Notes under the pieces: generated by a model
What the model was told of the DNA's origin: nothing
The model's database searches: none
Seen by the model: only the letters and a program-made list of their open reading frames with translations
In this document: positions 42,399 to 52,832 of the stretch, in pieces
Position numbering within the stretch: position 1 is the first letter of the stretch
How the letters are laid out: each line of letters opens with the position of its first letter
Made by a program: the position numbers and the translations under genes
Source: Rhizopus arrhizus
Lineage: Eukaryota; Mucoromycota; Mucoromycetes; Mucorales; Rhizopodaceae
Assembly: GCA_024220505.1 (NCBI GenBank)
Contig: JAKZZE010000024.1
Span: 806,001-870,000 of the forward strand
Reading direction: 5' to 3'
Length of the DNA stretch: 64,000 nucleotides

Positions 42399-43673
42399 TC
42401 AGTTTTTTGCCGGTTGGCTTTGTTGTTGTACATGTTGATGTGTAAAGGGTTGATTATTGTAGTTGCTATTTGACTCCTTGCGGTTATACTCTGATCTATT
42501 GTTGTAATCACCGTTGTTTCTGCTTTGGTTGTGTCCACTACTGTTGTAACTATTGCGATTGTTGAAGTTATTGTATCCGTTGTTATACCCAATGTTATTA
42601 TATCCGCCATTGCTATTGTATCCATTATTATTATTATATCCATTACTGTTATATCTTCCGTTGTTGTATCCATTACTGTTGTTGTATCCATTATTACCAT
42701 CATTGTTCCGATAATTATTCCTATTGTTGCGATTGTTGAATCTATTTTGACTACTGTGGTATCCTTGACCAGAAAGCTCATTTCGTATGGCCTGTTGTAT
42801 CATTCCAAAAAGGTCCTGCTGATTGTTGGGTTGCATAGGATTATTATGGTTATTACTAGTAGTATGATAAGCATAGTACTTTGAATCATTAGGTTGTCCA
42901 ATTATATCCATAGTACTTAATTGATTAGGTACGATATATGGTTGTCTTGTTTTATGATGAGACCGGACATCATTAATTGTGATAAATTGTGTTGGTCTTT
43001 CTTCAGTGTCTATCAATTCAATGTTGTGGTTGTTAATATTATGATGACCATGATAAGCATTATCGTCGTGATAAATTAAAGCATTGTTAATATTGCGAGG
43101 AATAAATGGATTATCAACCATTGCGATTTTTCGTGGTCTATTTGCATTCCACCATCCTTCAGCATGGTTAATCCAATCCTGGAATGTCTTTGAACTACAT
43201 TGGATACAGAACTGTTTGATTTCCCGCAATAATCCAGCACGGAATCGACTTTGAACTACCTCTTCGCTAGTAATATTGGCCAGGTCGGCGGCTTCTCGTA
43301 GTCTAGCCAAGAAAATCTGAGGGTGTTCTTGATCACCTTGATACATCTCATTGAATTCTAATTCATAACTTTGTATCAATTCAGGGGTAATATAATGTTC
43401 CTTCAGCTTTTCAATAGCCATATCATATGTGAGCTCTGTATTTTCCTTGAGTATAACATTTTCGTAATATATTTTTGCTGCACGTCGTAATTGGGACTTG
43501 AGAATAACAAGTTTGCGCGAATCATTATGTGTATTACTAATAGCGAGGAAAGATTCTAGTATCTCCAAGAAATGTCGAAAATCTTCTCCTTCATAACCAT
43601 GGAATTCAATTAGTCTGGGACGATATCCTTGGTTGCTGACTGAGGCCAACGCGTTTTGTCCTGCTGTATTCAT
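42399..43673 (-). CDS. Element B Gag with Asn/Gly/Tyr-rich tail
   Basis: Gag forms the particle that packages element RNA in the cytoplasm. I chose ATG 43673 (MNTAGQNALASVSNQGYRPR) because it aligns with the start of element A Gag. The open frame upstream runs only through leader and primer-binding site. A capsid region carries YEGEDFRHFLEILES, QIFLARLREAADLAN and WINHAEGWWNANRPRKI. The last 120 residues are repeats of Asn with Gly, Tyr, Arg and Ser. No CX2CX4HX4C motif is present, so RNA binding may depend on the Arg/Asn-rich tail. Confidence 0.88.
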   Translation of the reverse strand: MNTAGQNALASVSNQGYRPRLIEFHGYEGEDFRHFLEILESFLAISNTHNDSRKLVILKSQLRRAAKIYYENVILKENTELTYDMAIEKLKEHYITPELIQSYELEFNEMYQGDQEHPQIFLARLREAADLANITSEEVVQSRFRAGLLREIKQFCIQCSSKTFQDWINHAEGWWNANRPRKIAMVDNPFIPRNINNALIYHDDNAYHGHHNINNHNIELIDTEERPTQFITINDVRSHHKTRQPYIVPNQLSTMDIIGQPNDSKYYAYHTTSNNHNNPMQPNNQQDLFGMIQQAIRNELSGQGYHSSQNRFNNRNNRNNYRNNDGNNGYNNSNGYNNGRYNSNGYNNNNGYNSNGGYNNIGYNNGYNNFNNRNSYNSSGHNQSRNNGDYNNRSEYNRKESNSNYNNQPFTHQHVQQQSQPAKN

Positions 43674-43776
43674 TGTTGCTAATAAGTGTTCTGAAATTGT
43701 AGAATCGATTTTGAATAATTTTTTTTTTTGAAGTTTTCTGTAGTTTGTTGATTTATTTGCTGTTTTTAATTGATTT

Positions 43777-43795
43777 TCCCTCGTAGTGACCACCA
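43777..43795 (-). promoter_or_regulatory. Element B primer-binding site
   Basis: The minus strand reads TGGTGGTCACTACGAGGGA, two bases (TT) after the LTR end. It equals the element A site and would pair with a CCA-ended tRNA. Confidence 0.75.
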
Positions 43796-44251
43796 AATGT
43801 GAGATTGGAGCTTGTATGGTTTATATAGTGTTGAATAGGTTTGATTTAAGAGAGTCTTGATGTAAGATCAAAGGTTTAGGTAGGATTTGATTCCAAAAAG
43901 AGTAATGATTTGAATATGAGTTGCTTGAGTAAAGTGACCACCAGATCTTATAAGTAGATCAAACTGTTTTGAGTAAAGTAAAAATAAAAAGGTAAAATAA
44001 AGATAAAATAAAATAAAAAGGATTTACAATGAAGTGTATATACTTCAAGGGACTTCTTGTTCTTGATGTTAAGTAAAATAAAAGAAAAACAAAAGAGATT
44101 TACTTTATATGATATTTATTAAAATAATCAAAAAGTAAAGTAAAACAAAAGTTAAGAGTGAAGTAAGTAAGTAAGTTCTGATTGCTGTTAAAATGTCGAG
44201 GTATTTATATGTTTTTGAGTTTTCTGATTATCTGTTGTTTTTGGTTTTTAG

Positions 44252-44829
44252 TGTAATAAATTTTTACTAGTTCGTTTGAGTGTGTTGAGTTGAGGTTTAA
44301 ATAAACAGATTTAAGTTGTAATTGATATAATAATTGTTTTTATATGAGTTGGATTTGATTTGATTCGCTTGTTATAGTGACCACCAGATCTTATAAAGTA
44401 GATCAAACTGTTTTGATTAAGGTAGAATAAAAAATAAAAAGATAAAGTAAAATAAAAAGATAAAGTAAAATAAAAAGAGGATTTACAATGAAGTATAATA
44501 GCTTCAAGGGACTTCTTGTTCTTGATGTTAAATGAAATAAGAGATAGTTTGCCTCTTTAAAAGAATATTTATTTGATAAAAAGAAAAAGTAAAAGTAAAA
44601 TAAGAAGTAAAGTTAAGAAGTTAGGAAGTGAAGTATTTTTTGAGATTATTATTTGGGGTTATTTATATGTTTTTGGATTTTATGTTTTGTTCTGTTTTTG
44701 GTATTTTGAATGGTTGTTATAACATAAGAGGCGGTTGTTGTATAGTGTAAGGTGGTTGTTGCAAACTGCAAGGCGTTCGTTATAAACTGCAACGATTTAA
44801 ATTCCGCCGTTTTATTCTTGTGTGTTACA
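44252..44829 (-). mobile_element. Solo LTR (578 bases) in the 5' LTR of B
   Basis: It begins TGTAATAAATTTTTAC and ends TGTGTTACA with duplication TTAG (44248-44251 and 44830-44833). It is a diverged member of the A/B LTR family with AGTGACCACCA at 44374-44384. Confidence 0.88.
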
Positions 44830-44863
44830 TTAGTGTGGAAAATTTTTGTATGAATCTACATAG

Positions 44864-45444
44864 TGTGAGATTGGAGTTTATAGGGTTTATATAGTATAAA
44901 ATAGGCTTGTTTTATAAGATTCTTGATGTGAGACCAAAGTTTCGTATAGAGTTTGGTTCCAAAAGTAGTAATAATTTGAATATAAGTTCGCTTGTAATAA
45001 GTGACCACCAGATCTTGTTAAGTAGATCAAACTGTTGTGAATAAAATAAAGTAAAAAGATAAAAAAAAAAGGGGATTACAATGAAGTGTATTTGCTTCAA
45101 GGGACTTCTTGTTCTTGATGTTAAGTAAAATAAAAGAAAAACAAAAGAGATTTACTTTGTATGATATTTATTAAAATAATCAAAAGTAAAGTAAGTAAAG
45201 TAAAACAAAAGTTAAAAGTGAAGTAAGTCAAGAGTAAGTTAAAAGTATAAGAAATATTGAAGTTATTTATATGTTTTTGGCTTTTCTGATTATATGCTGT
45301 TTTTGATGATTTTGTAGATATTCTGTATTTTTTTGTATTTTTCTGGATTTATCTGTATTCATACGTGTTCATACGTATTTGTTTGTATTTTCCTGGATTT
45401 GAATTAGTTGGAGAGAGAAAAGTCAAATGCTGCATTGTGTTACA
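44864..45444 (-). mobile_element. Solo LTR (581 bases) in the 5' LTR of B, second
   Basis: It begins TGTGAGATTGGAG like the B LTR and ends TTGTGTTACA with duplication ATAG (44860-44863 and 45445-45448). AGTGACCACCA lies at 45000-45010. Confidence 0.88.
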
Positions 45445-45547
45445 ATAGCCATCTGAATTCAGACACTGTCTGTATTCATACAGTTGTCTGTATTCATTCA
45501 ATTCTTGTGGTACAATTTTTTAATATTTTCCCATTGTGTGTGTTACA

Positions 45548-45698
45548 GTGTAACCTCTTTGTAAGAGGCTCAATAGGGAAAAGTTATATATGGAAAAAGA
45601 ACTGTCTTTTATTTGTTTTACAGAATTGTCATTAATAAACACGAGAACTTGACATATATAGTAATTGCCATTATTGGTAATGTATGCGGACTCTTACA
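45548..45698 (-). repeat. Part of element H 3' LTR
   Basis: On the minus strand the LTR begins TGTAAGAGTCCGC directly after the purine tract AAAGAGGGGGTAG (45699-45711). Element B interrupts it at 45548-45551. Confidence 0.7.
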
Positions 45699-45796
45699 CT
45701 ACCCCCTCTTTAATCTTGAGTTTCTTTTTCTTGTTTCTTGTATAAGTCTCTTATGTTCGCTGTGATGGTCATCATCTTTTTCCCAACCATTCTCTG

Positions 45797-46006
45797 TGAG
45801 ATGTTTGGTACTTATAATATGAAAACAGTAAGAAGTCAATAGCTAACAACTACTATTTATTAAGTCAGAAAAAGGAGGGGAACTAATAATTTAGAATGAA
45901 CCCTGGATTATATTGTCTGACTATTAATTATATAGTCTGACGTAGGCTTGACTGAGATCAATCATAAAATAATAAATAAAGACATCATTAATGACCAAAC
46001 ACGACA
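45797..46006 (-). repeat. Element F 3' LTR (210 bases)
   Basis: Identical to 52086-52295. Confidence 0.95.
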
Positions 46007-46082
46007 TCACCCCCTACCAGTTGGTATCAACGTTTGGAAGTTGAATGGGAAGTGTTTGAACAGCTATAAATTTTTGTGTGAC

Positions 46083-49000
46083 CTAATTTCTCTTAATGCG
46101 CTTACTGTGCCTAAGATTATTATTTGCAGTCACGGTATTTTTTACGAAGCCTTCATGATGATCTGTTCTTCGATCAGAGCTTTCTTGATTTTGGTGTAGT
46201 CTTCGTTTGGGATATCTGGATAAAGTGTTGCCATTACGTTTGGATTGGCGTTTCTTTTTTTCTTTTGTATTGTGAGATTGTCTATTGTGCGACATGATTC
46301 CAGACTTTGACTGTTCATTCATGCTTGTCGTAGTCAATAATTTACTAGGGGTGTAGTCTGAGGGCAATTTTTGCTTTTTATTCTTTTCAGCCTCATTATT
46401 TTTCTTTTTTACTACTTCACCCTTTTGGTTTATGGATTTACCCAGTTTGCGCCAATAAATGTTAATGGACTCGGGATCAGTAAATGCTTCAGCAGTTAAC
46501 CAGCTATCATCGTCTTTGCTGTAATTTTTCCAGCGTACGAGATATTCCCTGTTTCCAGGTTCGCCTCTATGATTGATGATTGCCTCCATTTCGTACAATT
46601 CATCTTTTGGAATGACTTCATCCTGTGAAATGATCTTTAATTCTTCTGGAGAATAATTTCGAGACATGAGCGTTTCGTCAACATCACGAAGTATACAAGC
46701 ACCACCTTGTACTTGACGTACAACACGATATGGACCTTTGTAAGCCGGGGAGAGACTATTGTACTGCTCTCTGTCACGCACCATTACGTAACTTCCTTCC
46801 GGGAATGTGGACTGACGATTTTTGCTGTCAGCTTTTTCTTTTTGCCTTTTGGTGTAAAGGTCGGTTCTATCCTGTATAGCAGGGAAGACCACTTGCGACA
46901 TGTAGTCTATTCTTTTCAACAACTCATCGTGCGGCATGTACTCCTTCTTTTTTAATTCACCAGCATCATCCCTGTATTCAATGAAGTCATTTATGTTGCG
47001 AGCAAACATCAATGAAAAGGGTGTGGTCTGCAAGCGTGTGGAGATCTTATTGTTGATCATGAGCTGTACAGATGGAATGTAATGATGCCAATCTTCAGTG
47101 GCACCTTCAAGGAACTTTGCTAATATTTTTTTAGCAGATTGAACATAACGTTCAGCAGCTCCATTTGCTGAGGGATGGTAAGGAGTGGTATATCTTTTGT
47201 CGATACCCATTGCATTGAATAGATTCTCTAAAATTTCATTTTTAAATTCAGAGCCGTTATCGCTACATACAAAGTGTCTAGGATAGCCGAGTAAAGAAAA
47301 TGTATCAACCATGGCACCTGCAACGGTTTTTGCCTTTTTGTCTACTAGGGGTTTCAACACGCAGAATCTGGTGCAAATGTCGACTAGAATCAACACATAT
47401 GTATACATGTTGCTACTAGATTGAAAGGGCCCAATTAAATCAAAAGCATAGGCATCCCCAGGAACATAAGCGTAGACAGGTCGATGAGGATTATAACCCT
47501 TTTTAGCAATATTGTACTTTTGACAGGTATTGCACTTGCTTACATAATTTACTGCATCAGCTAATAAGTTTGGCCAATGTAGGTTTTGGTTATGGATTGA
47601 TTTCACAATATGATCAGCTCCAAAGTGTCCGAATTTATGGACTCCATCAAGAATCTCTTGTCGATCCTCATGTGGTGGAGTGATATAGTCCTTGTCACTG
47701 AATTTGGTAGGACTTTGTACATAGAACACTTTTCGGTTCTCTTTTTTCATTTTTAATTCATGTTCCTTTTTTAGATTTGGTTTGTAAGCAAGGTTTTGGT
47801 GTTTTACTGTGCTACTATTAGAATCACCCCCTGCCAGTTCTTTTTCAGGTGGAAAAAGACGTGAAAGAGCATCAGGTAAAACGTTTTGTACACCGGGTAT
47901 ATGGATGATGTCAAAATCATAGGACAACAATGTGTCCATCCAACCCACCATCATGGGGTTGAGTTCATCTGATGTGAACAAGTATGTGAGCGCTCGATGA
48001 TCAGAATATAAGGTAAAGTGATGACCATATAAAAATTTGTGAAACTTTTTCAAAGCAAACACAATAGCGAGAAGTTCACGTCGAGTGACAGAATAGTTTC
48101 GCTCAGATTGGGATAAAGAACGTGCCATGAAGCCTAGGTATCTGATGGTGGTAACAGTGAGTCCATCCGACTGTTTTTCGTCAAATTTTTGGAACAGAAC
48201 TGCACCGATCCCAGTGTTGGATGCATCAGTGGCAACGTAGAGAGACTTAGCAGGATCGTAAGGACTCAAAACAACGTTGGAACATAATATGTCCTTGATA
48301 CTTTGAAAGTGAACTTGCAGTTCAGGTGTCCAGTTAATATCATCGATGAACGCAACATTTCGTAACGCATCTAGAGGAGCAGTGAGTGTGGCAGCACAAG
48401 GGATATGTGCACGGAAGTAGTTGACAGTGCCCAACCATTGCATCATTTCTCTGCCGGTTTTAGGGCGGGGCCAGTCAGCAATATTTGTCAATTTGCGTGG
48501 ATCCAAGCTTTTCCCTTTTTCAGAAATGCAGAAACCCAACAGATGAACACTTCTTTTGCCAAAGTGACATTTCTGAGGATTGAGGATCATGTTATGTTGA
48601 GTGAGTCTATCAATGACAGCACTAACGGCTTGACAATGTTTTTCCATGGAATCACCTGGAGTGCCAATCACAATATCATCCACGTACACATGAACATTGG
48701 GTAGATCATTGAGAATGAGGTTCATGATGCGTGTTGTATCCACACAACTAGTAAAGTGAACATTCATGGATAAACGAGAGATCTCCGCAATAGCCAACTT
48801 TGCCCTGTTGTCTCTATCGGTGTTCCCACGACTATATCGGAACCTGATTATAACAACGGCAGTTCAATCCAACTTTATTCGATAATTATCGTTAGATCAA
48901 TAATTTATCTACTTCATTGTCCCTTGATTCGTCAAGAAGACAGCGGCTATTGATTATCTACTATCTTTCCTTTATCTTCCCATCCTTCCCACATTATTCT

Positions 49001-52000
49001 TTTAACCGATCAATTGAAATAGCGGTAAAGATCCAGACATCCAAAAAGTATAAATAGCCTCAAATGTTTTTATTAATAAAGCAACATATAATCTTTAGTT
49101 TCACAACTATTGTCTTTTTAGTTTTTGTCTCTTATTTTAATACTTGGCAAAACAATGCGCATGAAATGACTGGAGACATGTTTCAATCCGAATGGTGCTG
49201 AACGAAACATGTATTGCTTGTTTCTGTGAGTAAAAGTAGTTTTGACTTGATCTGATTTACGAATTGGTAATCGATGAAATGCACTTTTGAGATCAAGTGA
49301 AGTAAAAATGGTAGAACCAGCAAGGTCATGGAAAATATCATCAATCAATGGTAATGGATAGTTATCGGACTCCAGTAGAGCATTGATTTTACGAGGATCA
49401 ATACACGGTCTGTAATCAGTGGGATTACCATTTGCATCCTTTTTTGGAGCAAATGTGATAGGACTATTCCATGGTGAGGGTGGCGCACGTATAATGACAC
49501 CGTTCTCGAGCCATGTTTTTACAGCCTCATCAAAGATTGGCATCATCTTATTTGCAATAGGATACTGCCGGACGTGTGCATGTTTTCCATGAGGAGTATC
49601 TAACTTTACTACGGCTTCTGGTAGATTACATAAGGAATGAACATCAATCTGTTGATTTTTATCAATGTGAGATTGCAGCGTCAGTAATAAAGCTTCATGT
49701 TCATCTGGTGTGCCAGCATTGGAAACATTTGGAATGTATTCTGAGTCTTCAATAGAGTCATCAAATTTGACTTTGTTGTCATCCCAATTAGTAGCAACAC
49801 CAGTAAGGTGGATTCCTAAGATTGGTAATATATCCCTTCCGAAAATAGCGTCTATCTTATCATGCATGTTCAAAACCTCAAATTCATGAGCTATAATTTG
49901 TCCTTTGTACCCGACATTTAACTTATCGGTCACTCCCACTCGTTTAACAGTTTTTTCTTTATCTGCTAACAGTAATGAACCATGAACTGGAATAACACGC
50001 AGTTTCAATTTATTAACAGCATTTTTACTTATGAAAGAAATATCTGCGCCTGTGTCGACGAGAGCTATTAATCTATGATCGTTCAATAAAAAAGGAGTGT
50101 GTAATGAGTAAGGGCTTTGAAGCATAGTGGGATGTGTCTCCTCTTTTGTTTTTAAACTGTAGCAACGAACATTACCTTGCTTATGCTTCTTTTTCTCCTG
50201 AACTTGTTTCAACGCTTTCTGAAACGGACTGATGACTTCATCATCATTTAAAAGGTCATTCATAACCTCATCCGCAGGATGTGTTTGCATGATCTCTGAT
50301 TCAGTAATGGTCTGTTTCTCGACCTTCTCAACATTATGAACCGCTATGCGTGAATCATTTCTGTTATGAACTTTCTCTTCAAATGATCTACGCCTTTGGG
50401 AAAAATTACCAGTATAGTTTTTGGGTGCATCTTTGTGTGCTCTAAAACCCGTATCTTTATTTATATAATGGTCACGACGTTTTTCCATTTCTCGACATTT
50501 GTCAAGGTGACCAGGGGTATATTTGTCCCCACAATAGCGACATTTAGGCATGCTGTGTGCGGGCCTTTTGTGAAAATTTCTTTCCCTATTCTTGTTTGCA
50601 GGAAAGTATCTCTGCTCGTCGCCATGAAACTTTCTTTTCGTTTCCGTAAGTCTTGGTGCCTTATTGTTGGCAGACTTGAGTTGGGGTCTTTCCTGATTTT
50701 TCAAATCAGGGAAGCTCTTCTTGCATTCTTCTATAAAATGCATCTTGTTGTTCTCTATGATTGTCTGAATGTTCGACAACGAGTCATCTTCCAAGATGAA
50801 CTCAGCATTCTTCTTTGCGCGTATTTCAGCCAGTTTTCTTTCCAAACAATCCTTGACAGGTGCAATCAACGTGCTCAAGAAATGCATTACTGCCAGAGAA
50901 CTGTCTGCAAACTTGGCTTTGGTCATGAGATCTATATACCTGTCAACGTACGTGTTCAAGTATTCGCCATTGAGCTGTCTTATTCTCATCAGCTTTTGAC
51001 GATACTGCAAGTAGGTGAAGGACTCACCAAACTTGCCTATGAGAGCGGCCTTGATTCCTTCCCAATTACTGTTCTTGAAATCAGCTACAGTCAGCTTATG
51101 TTGGAGCCAATTGATGCTCCTATCATCCTGGCCATTTTCAATGGATACCTGGAGATATCTCAGCCCGTTCTTGTCAATGTTGACATTGTAGTGCTTCAGG
51201 ACTGTCTCAAACTTCCTGATGAAATCCTTTACCGTTTTAAAGGCATTATCATTCTTCACATCATCAGGGCTGATCTTGCTAGCATTGTAATGCTTAAGAC
51301 TGTAAGCAGCGCTGACCAACAGGCGAAAGGGAGGAATGACCTTGATGGGGATGGTAGGCTCAGATTCACGAGTATTGTTGGTATTGCTCCCAACCTCATT
51401 CATCTTTCGGCTAATTTCATTAGCGATGATCTCATCCAGCTTGGTAATACGCTCCTCATAGTATTCCAAATCTTCCCTGTACTCGCGTATTTGAATCTTA
51501 AGAGCCTTTCTTTTAGACTCATCTTCTTCCAAATCACGTTTCTCAACTAACTTGTCGAGCAAGCCAGTCGTCTCATCATACTTACGATGAAAGTGATTTA
51601 ATTTCTCATAAGATCTGCTCTTATTGTTCGAGACAGACTTAGAATAACGCGAGGCGTTCTTTTTCTCACCACTAATGGCGCGGCGAGCGTTGTTCAGAGG
51701 TGCATCCTCCATCACAACGTCATCTTCAGCAGTGGACAGACTAATGGCGTCACCACGTACCAAAGACGATTCGTCCTTCTTTATAGAAAGAGAGTTAAGT
51801 CTCTCCCCTATAGCACCACTGACTGAGTCAGCAGGAGAAGGCGAACGAGAACGGGAACCAGTGACCATTTCCACGTAGGAAGGTGACCCAGGACGGTCAG
51901 AAAAGTTGTCCAGGCCAGGAGCCACAGGAGAAACAGGACGAGAAGAAGTAACCTCAGAAACAACAGAGGACAAAGAAGAGACAGAAGAGATGGAAGCACG

Positions 52001-52042
52001 AGATGTGCGAGTGGGGCGGTTGTTGCGGGTGATGACGGCCAT
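46083..52042 (-). pseudogene. Element F Gag-Pol with chromodomain, split by a solo LTR in RT
   Basis: From ATG 52042 there is a Ser-rich Gag N-terminus, a helical capsid part and a CRYCGDKYTPGHLDKC knuckle. Protease has ALVDTGADIS. RT opens before the insertion (RPCIDPRKIN, TSLDLKSAFHRL) and continues after it with VYVDDIVIG. RNase H has YVATDASNTGIG. Integrase has HKFGHFGADH, CNTCQKY, AFDLIGPF, VCSDNGSEF and NGAAERYVQ. A chromodomain (YEMEAIINHRGE, YLVRWKNYSKDDDSWL) ends the protein and would steer integration to marked chromatin. The solo LTR plus duplication (428 bases) explains the frame change between 49155 and 48731. Joined length would be about 1,843 residues. Confidence 0.93.
48732..49154. 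mobile_element. Solo LTR (423 bases) in RT of element F
   Basis: It runs TGTTGTATCCAC to GGCAAAACA with duplication ATGCG (48727-48731 and 49155-49159). It is a near-identical sister of 32808-33231. Confidence 0.94.
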
Positions 52043-52085
52043 GTTTGTAGTGGTGGTAGTAGTTGGAGTGGCTTATTGAAAAAAA

Positions 52086-52295
52086 TGAGATGTTTGGTAC
52101 TTATAATATGAAAACAGTAAGAAGTCAATAGCTAACAACTACTATTTATTAAGTCAGAAAAAGGAGGGGAACTAATAATTTAGAATGAACCCTGGATTAT
52201 ATTGTCTGACTATTAATTATATAGTCTGACGTAGGCTTGACTGAGATCAATCATAAAATAATAAATAAAGACATCATTAATGACCAAACACGACA
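52086..52295 (-). repeat. Element F 5' LTR (210 bases)
   Basis: Identical to 45797-46006; flanked outside by CTCTG. Confidence 0.95.
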
Positions 52296-52830
52296 CTCTG
52301 AAGTTCGTAGCTGAGACCGTCTGCATTCTTTGATATAATTTTCCAAGGTCCAGTGAACTTTGCTTTAGGAAATTTCCAATCAGACCTCAATCTTATCTTG
52401 AAAACTTCGTCACCGATCTTTAATTCTTTCGCTTTTCTGTTTCTGTTGAAATAGTTCTGTTGTCTTTTCTGACTATTCTGCAAATTGCTTCTTATTTTGT
52501 TCTGTAGAATTGGTACATAGTGATTCAAGTAAGCGACCCAAGACTCGGTGTTATGATTCTTTATATGTGGAATTGACAAGTTGCCGGCTGTTGGTAATCT
52601 TGCTTTTCTTCCAAACATGGCTTCAAAAGGAGTTGTACCAGTGGAGGCTTGCTTACTTGTGTTTACAGCGAAAGTGACAAAAGGCAGATAAGTATCCCAT
52701 GCTTCAGGTTGGTTTTCTACATAAGTAGCTAGCGATGTTTTTAATGTTCTGTTCATCCTTTCTACCAAACCATCTGATTGAGGGTGCTCTACGCTTGTTT
52801 CGACTTTCTTTACGTCTAATCTTTGACATA
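52296..52830 (-). pseudogene. Element H integrase C-part
   Basis: It resumes the core at VETSVEHPQSDGLVERMNR, with the third catalytic acid, and goes on to a GPY-like module (KFTGPWKIISKN). Element F interrupts it at codon AGA. Beyond F, 45791-45710 adds about 26 residues to the stop. There is no chromodomain. Confidence 0.88.
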
Positions 52831-52832
52831 TA

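Larger units (their letters stand above)
31946..45547 (-). mobile_element. Element B: Ty3/gypsy with a third ORF, host to five insertions
   Basis: LTRs at 31946-32522 and 43798-45547 start TGTGAGATTGG and end GTGTGTTACA. A perfect four-base duplication GTGT flanks them (31942-31945 and 45548-45551). Between them lie Gag, protease, RT-RNase H, integrase and an extra ORF on the minus strand. Subtracting a Tc1, a Tc1-like element with nested LTR and three solo LTRs leaves about 8.0 kb. The LTRs differ by an 18-base duplication, three AAGT units and a few substitutions. Confidence 0.92.
43798..45547 (-). repeat. Element B 5' LTR, split by two solo LTRs
   Basis: Pieces 43798-44251, 44834-44863 and 45449-45547 together match the 3' LTR (583 against 577 bases). 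The differences are an 18-base duplication near 45470 (extra TACAGTTGTCTGTATTCA) and fewer AAGT units. Confidence 0.9.
45797..52295 (-). mobile_element. Element F: chromodomain Ty3/gypsy with identical LTRs
   Basis: Two LTRs of 210 bases (45797-46006 and 52086-52295) show no difference and run TGAGATG to ACGACA. A perfect duplication CTCTG (45792-45796 and 52296-52300) lies in H integrase. The purine tract TGGTAGGGGGTGA (46007-46019) precedes the 3' LTR. Total 6,499 bases, about 6.07 kb without the solo LTR. After the 5' LTR the minus strand reads TTTTTTTCAATAAGCC, with no TGG-type primer site. Confidence 0.95.

Noticed and set aside
42525..42884. Plus-strand open frame rich in Val and Ile
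   Set aside because: It is the complement of the Asn-codon-rich Gag tail of element B.
50396..51550. Long open frame of 384 residues on the plus strand
   Set aside because: It is antisense to the Gag part of element F and has no domain; its length follows from the codon use of the other strand.
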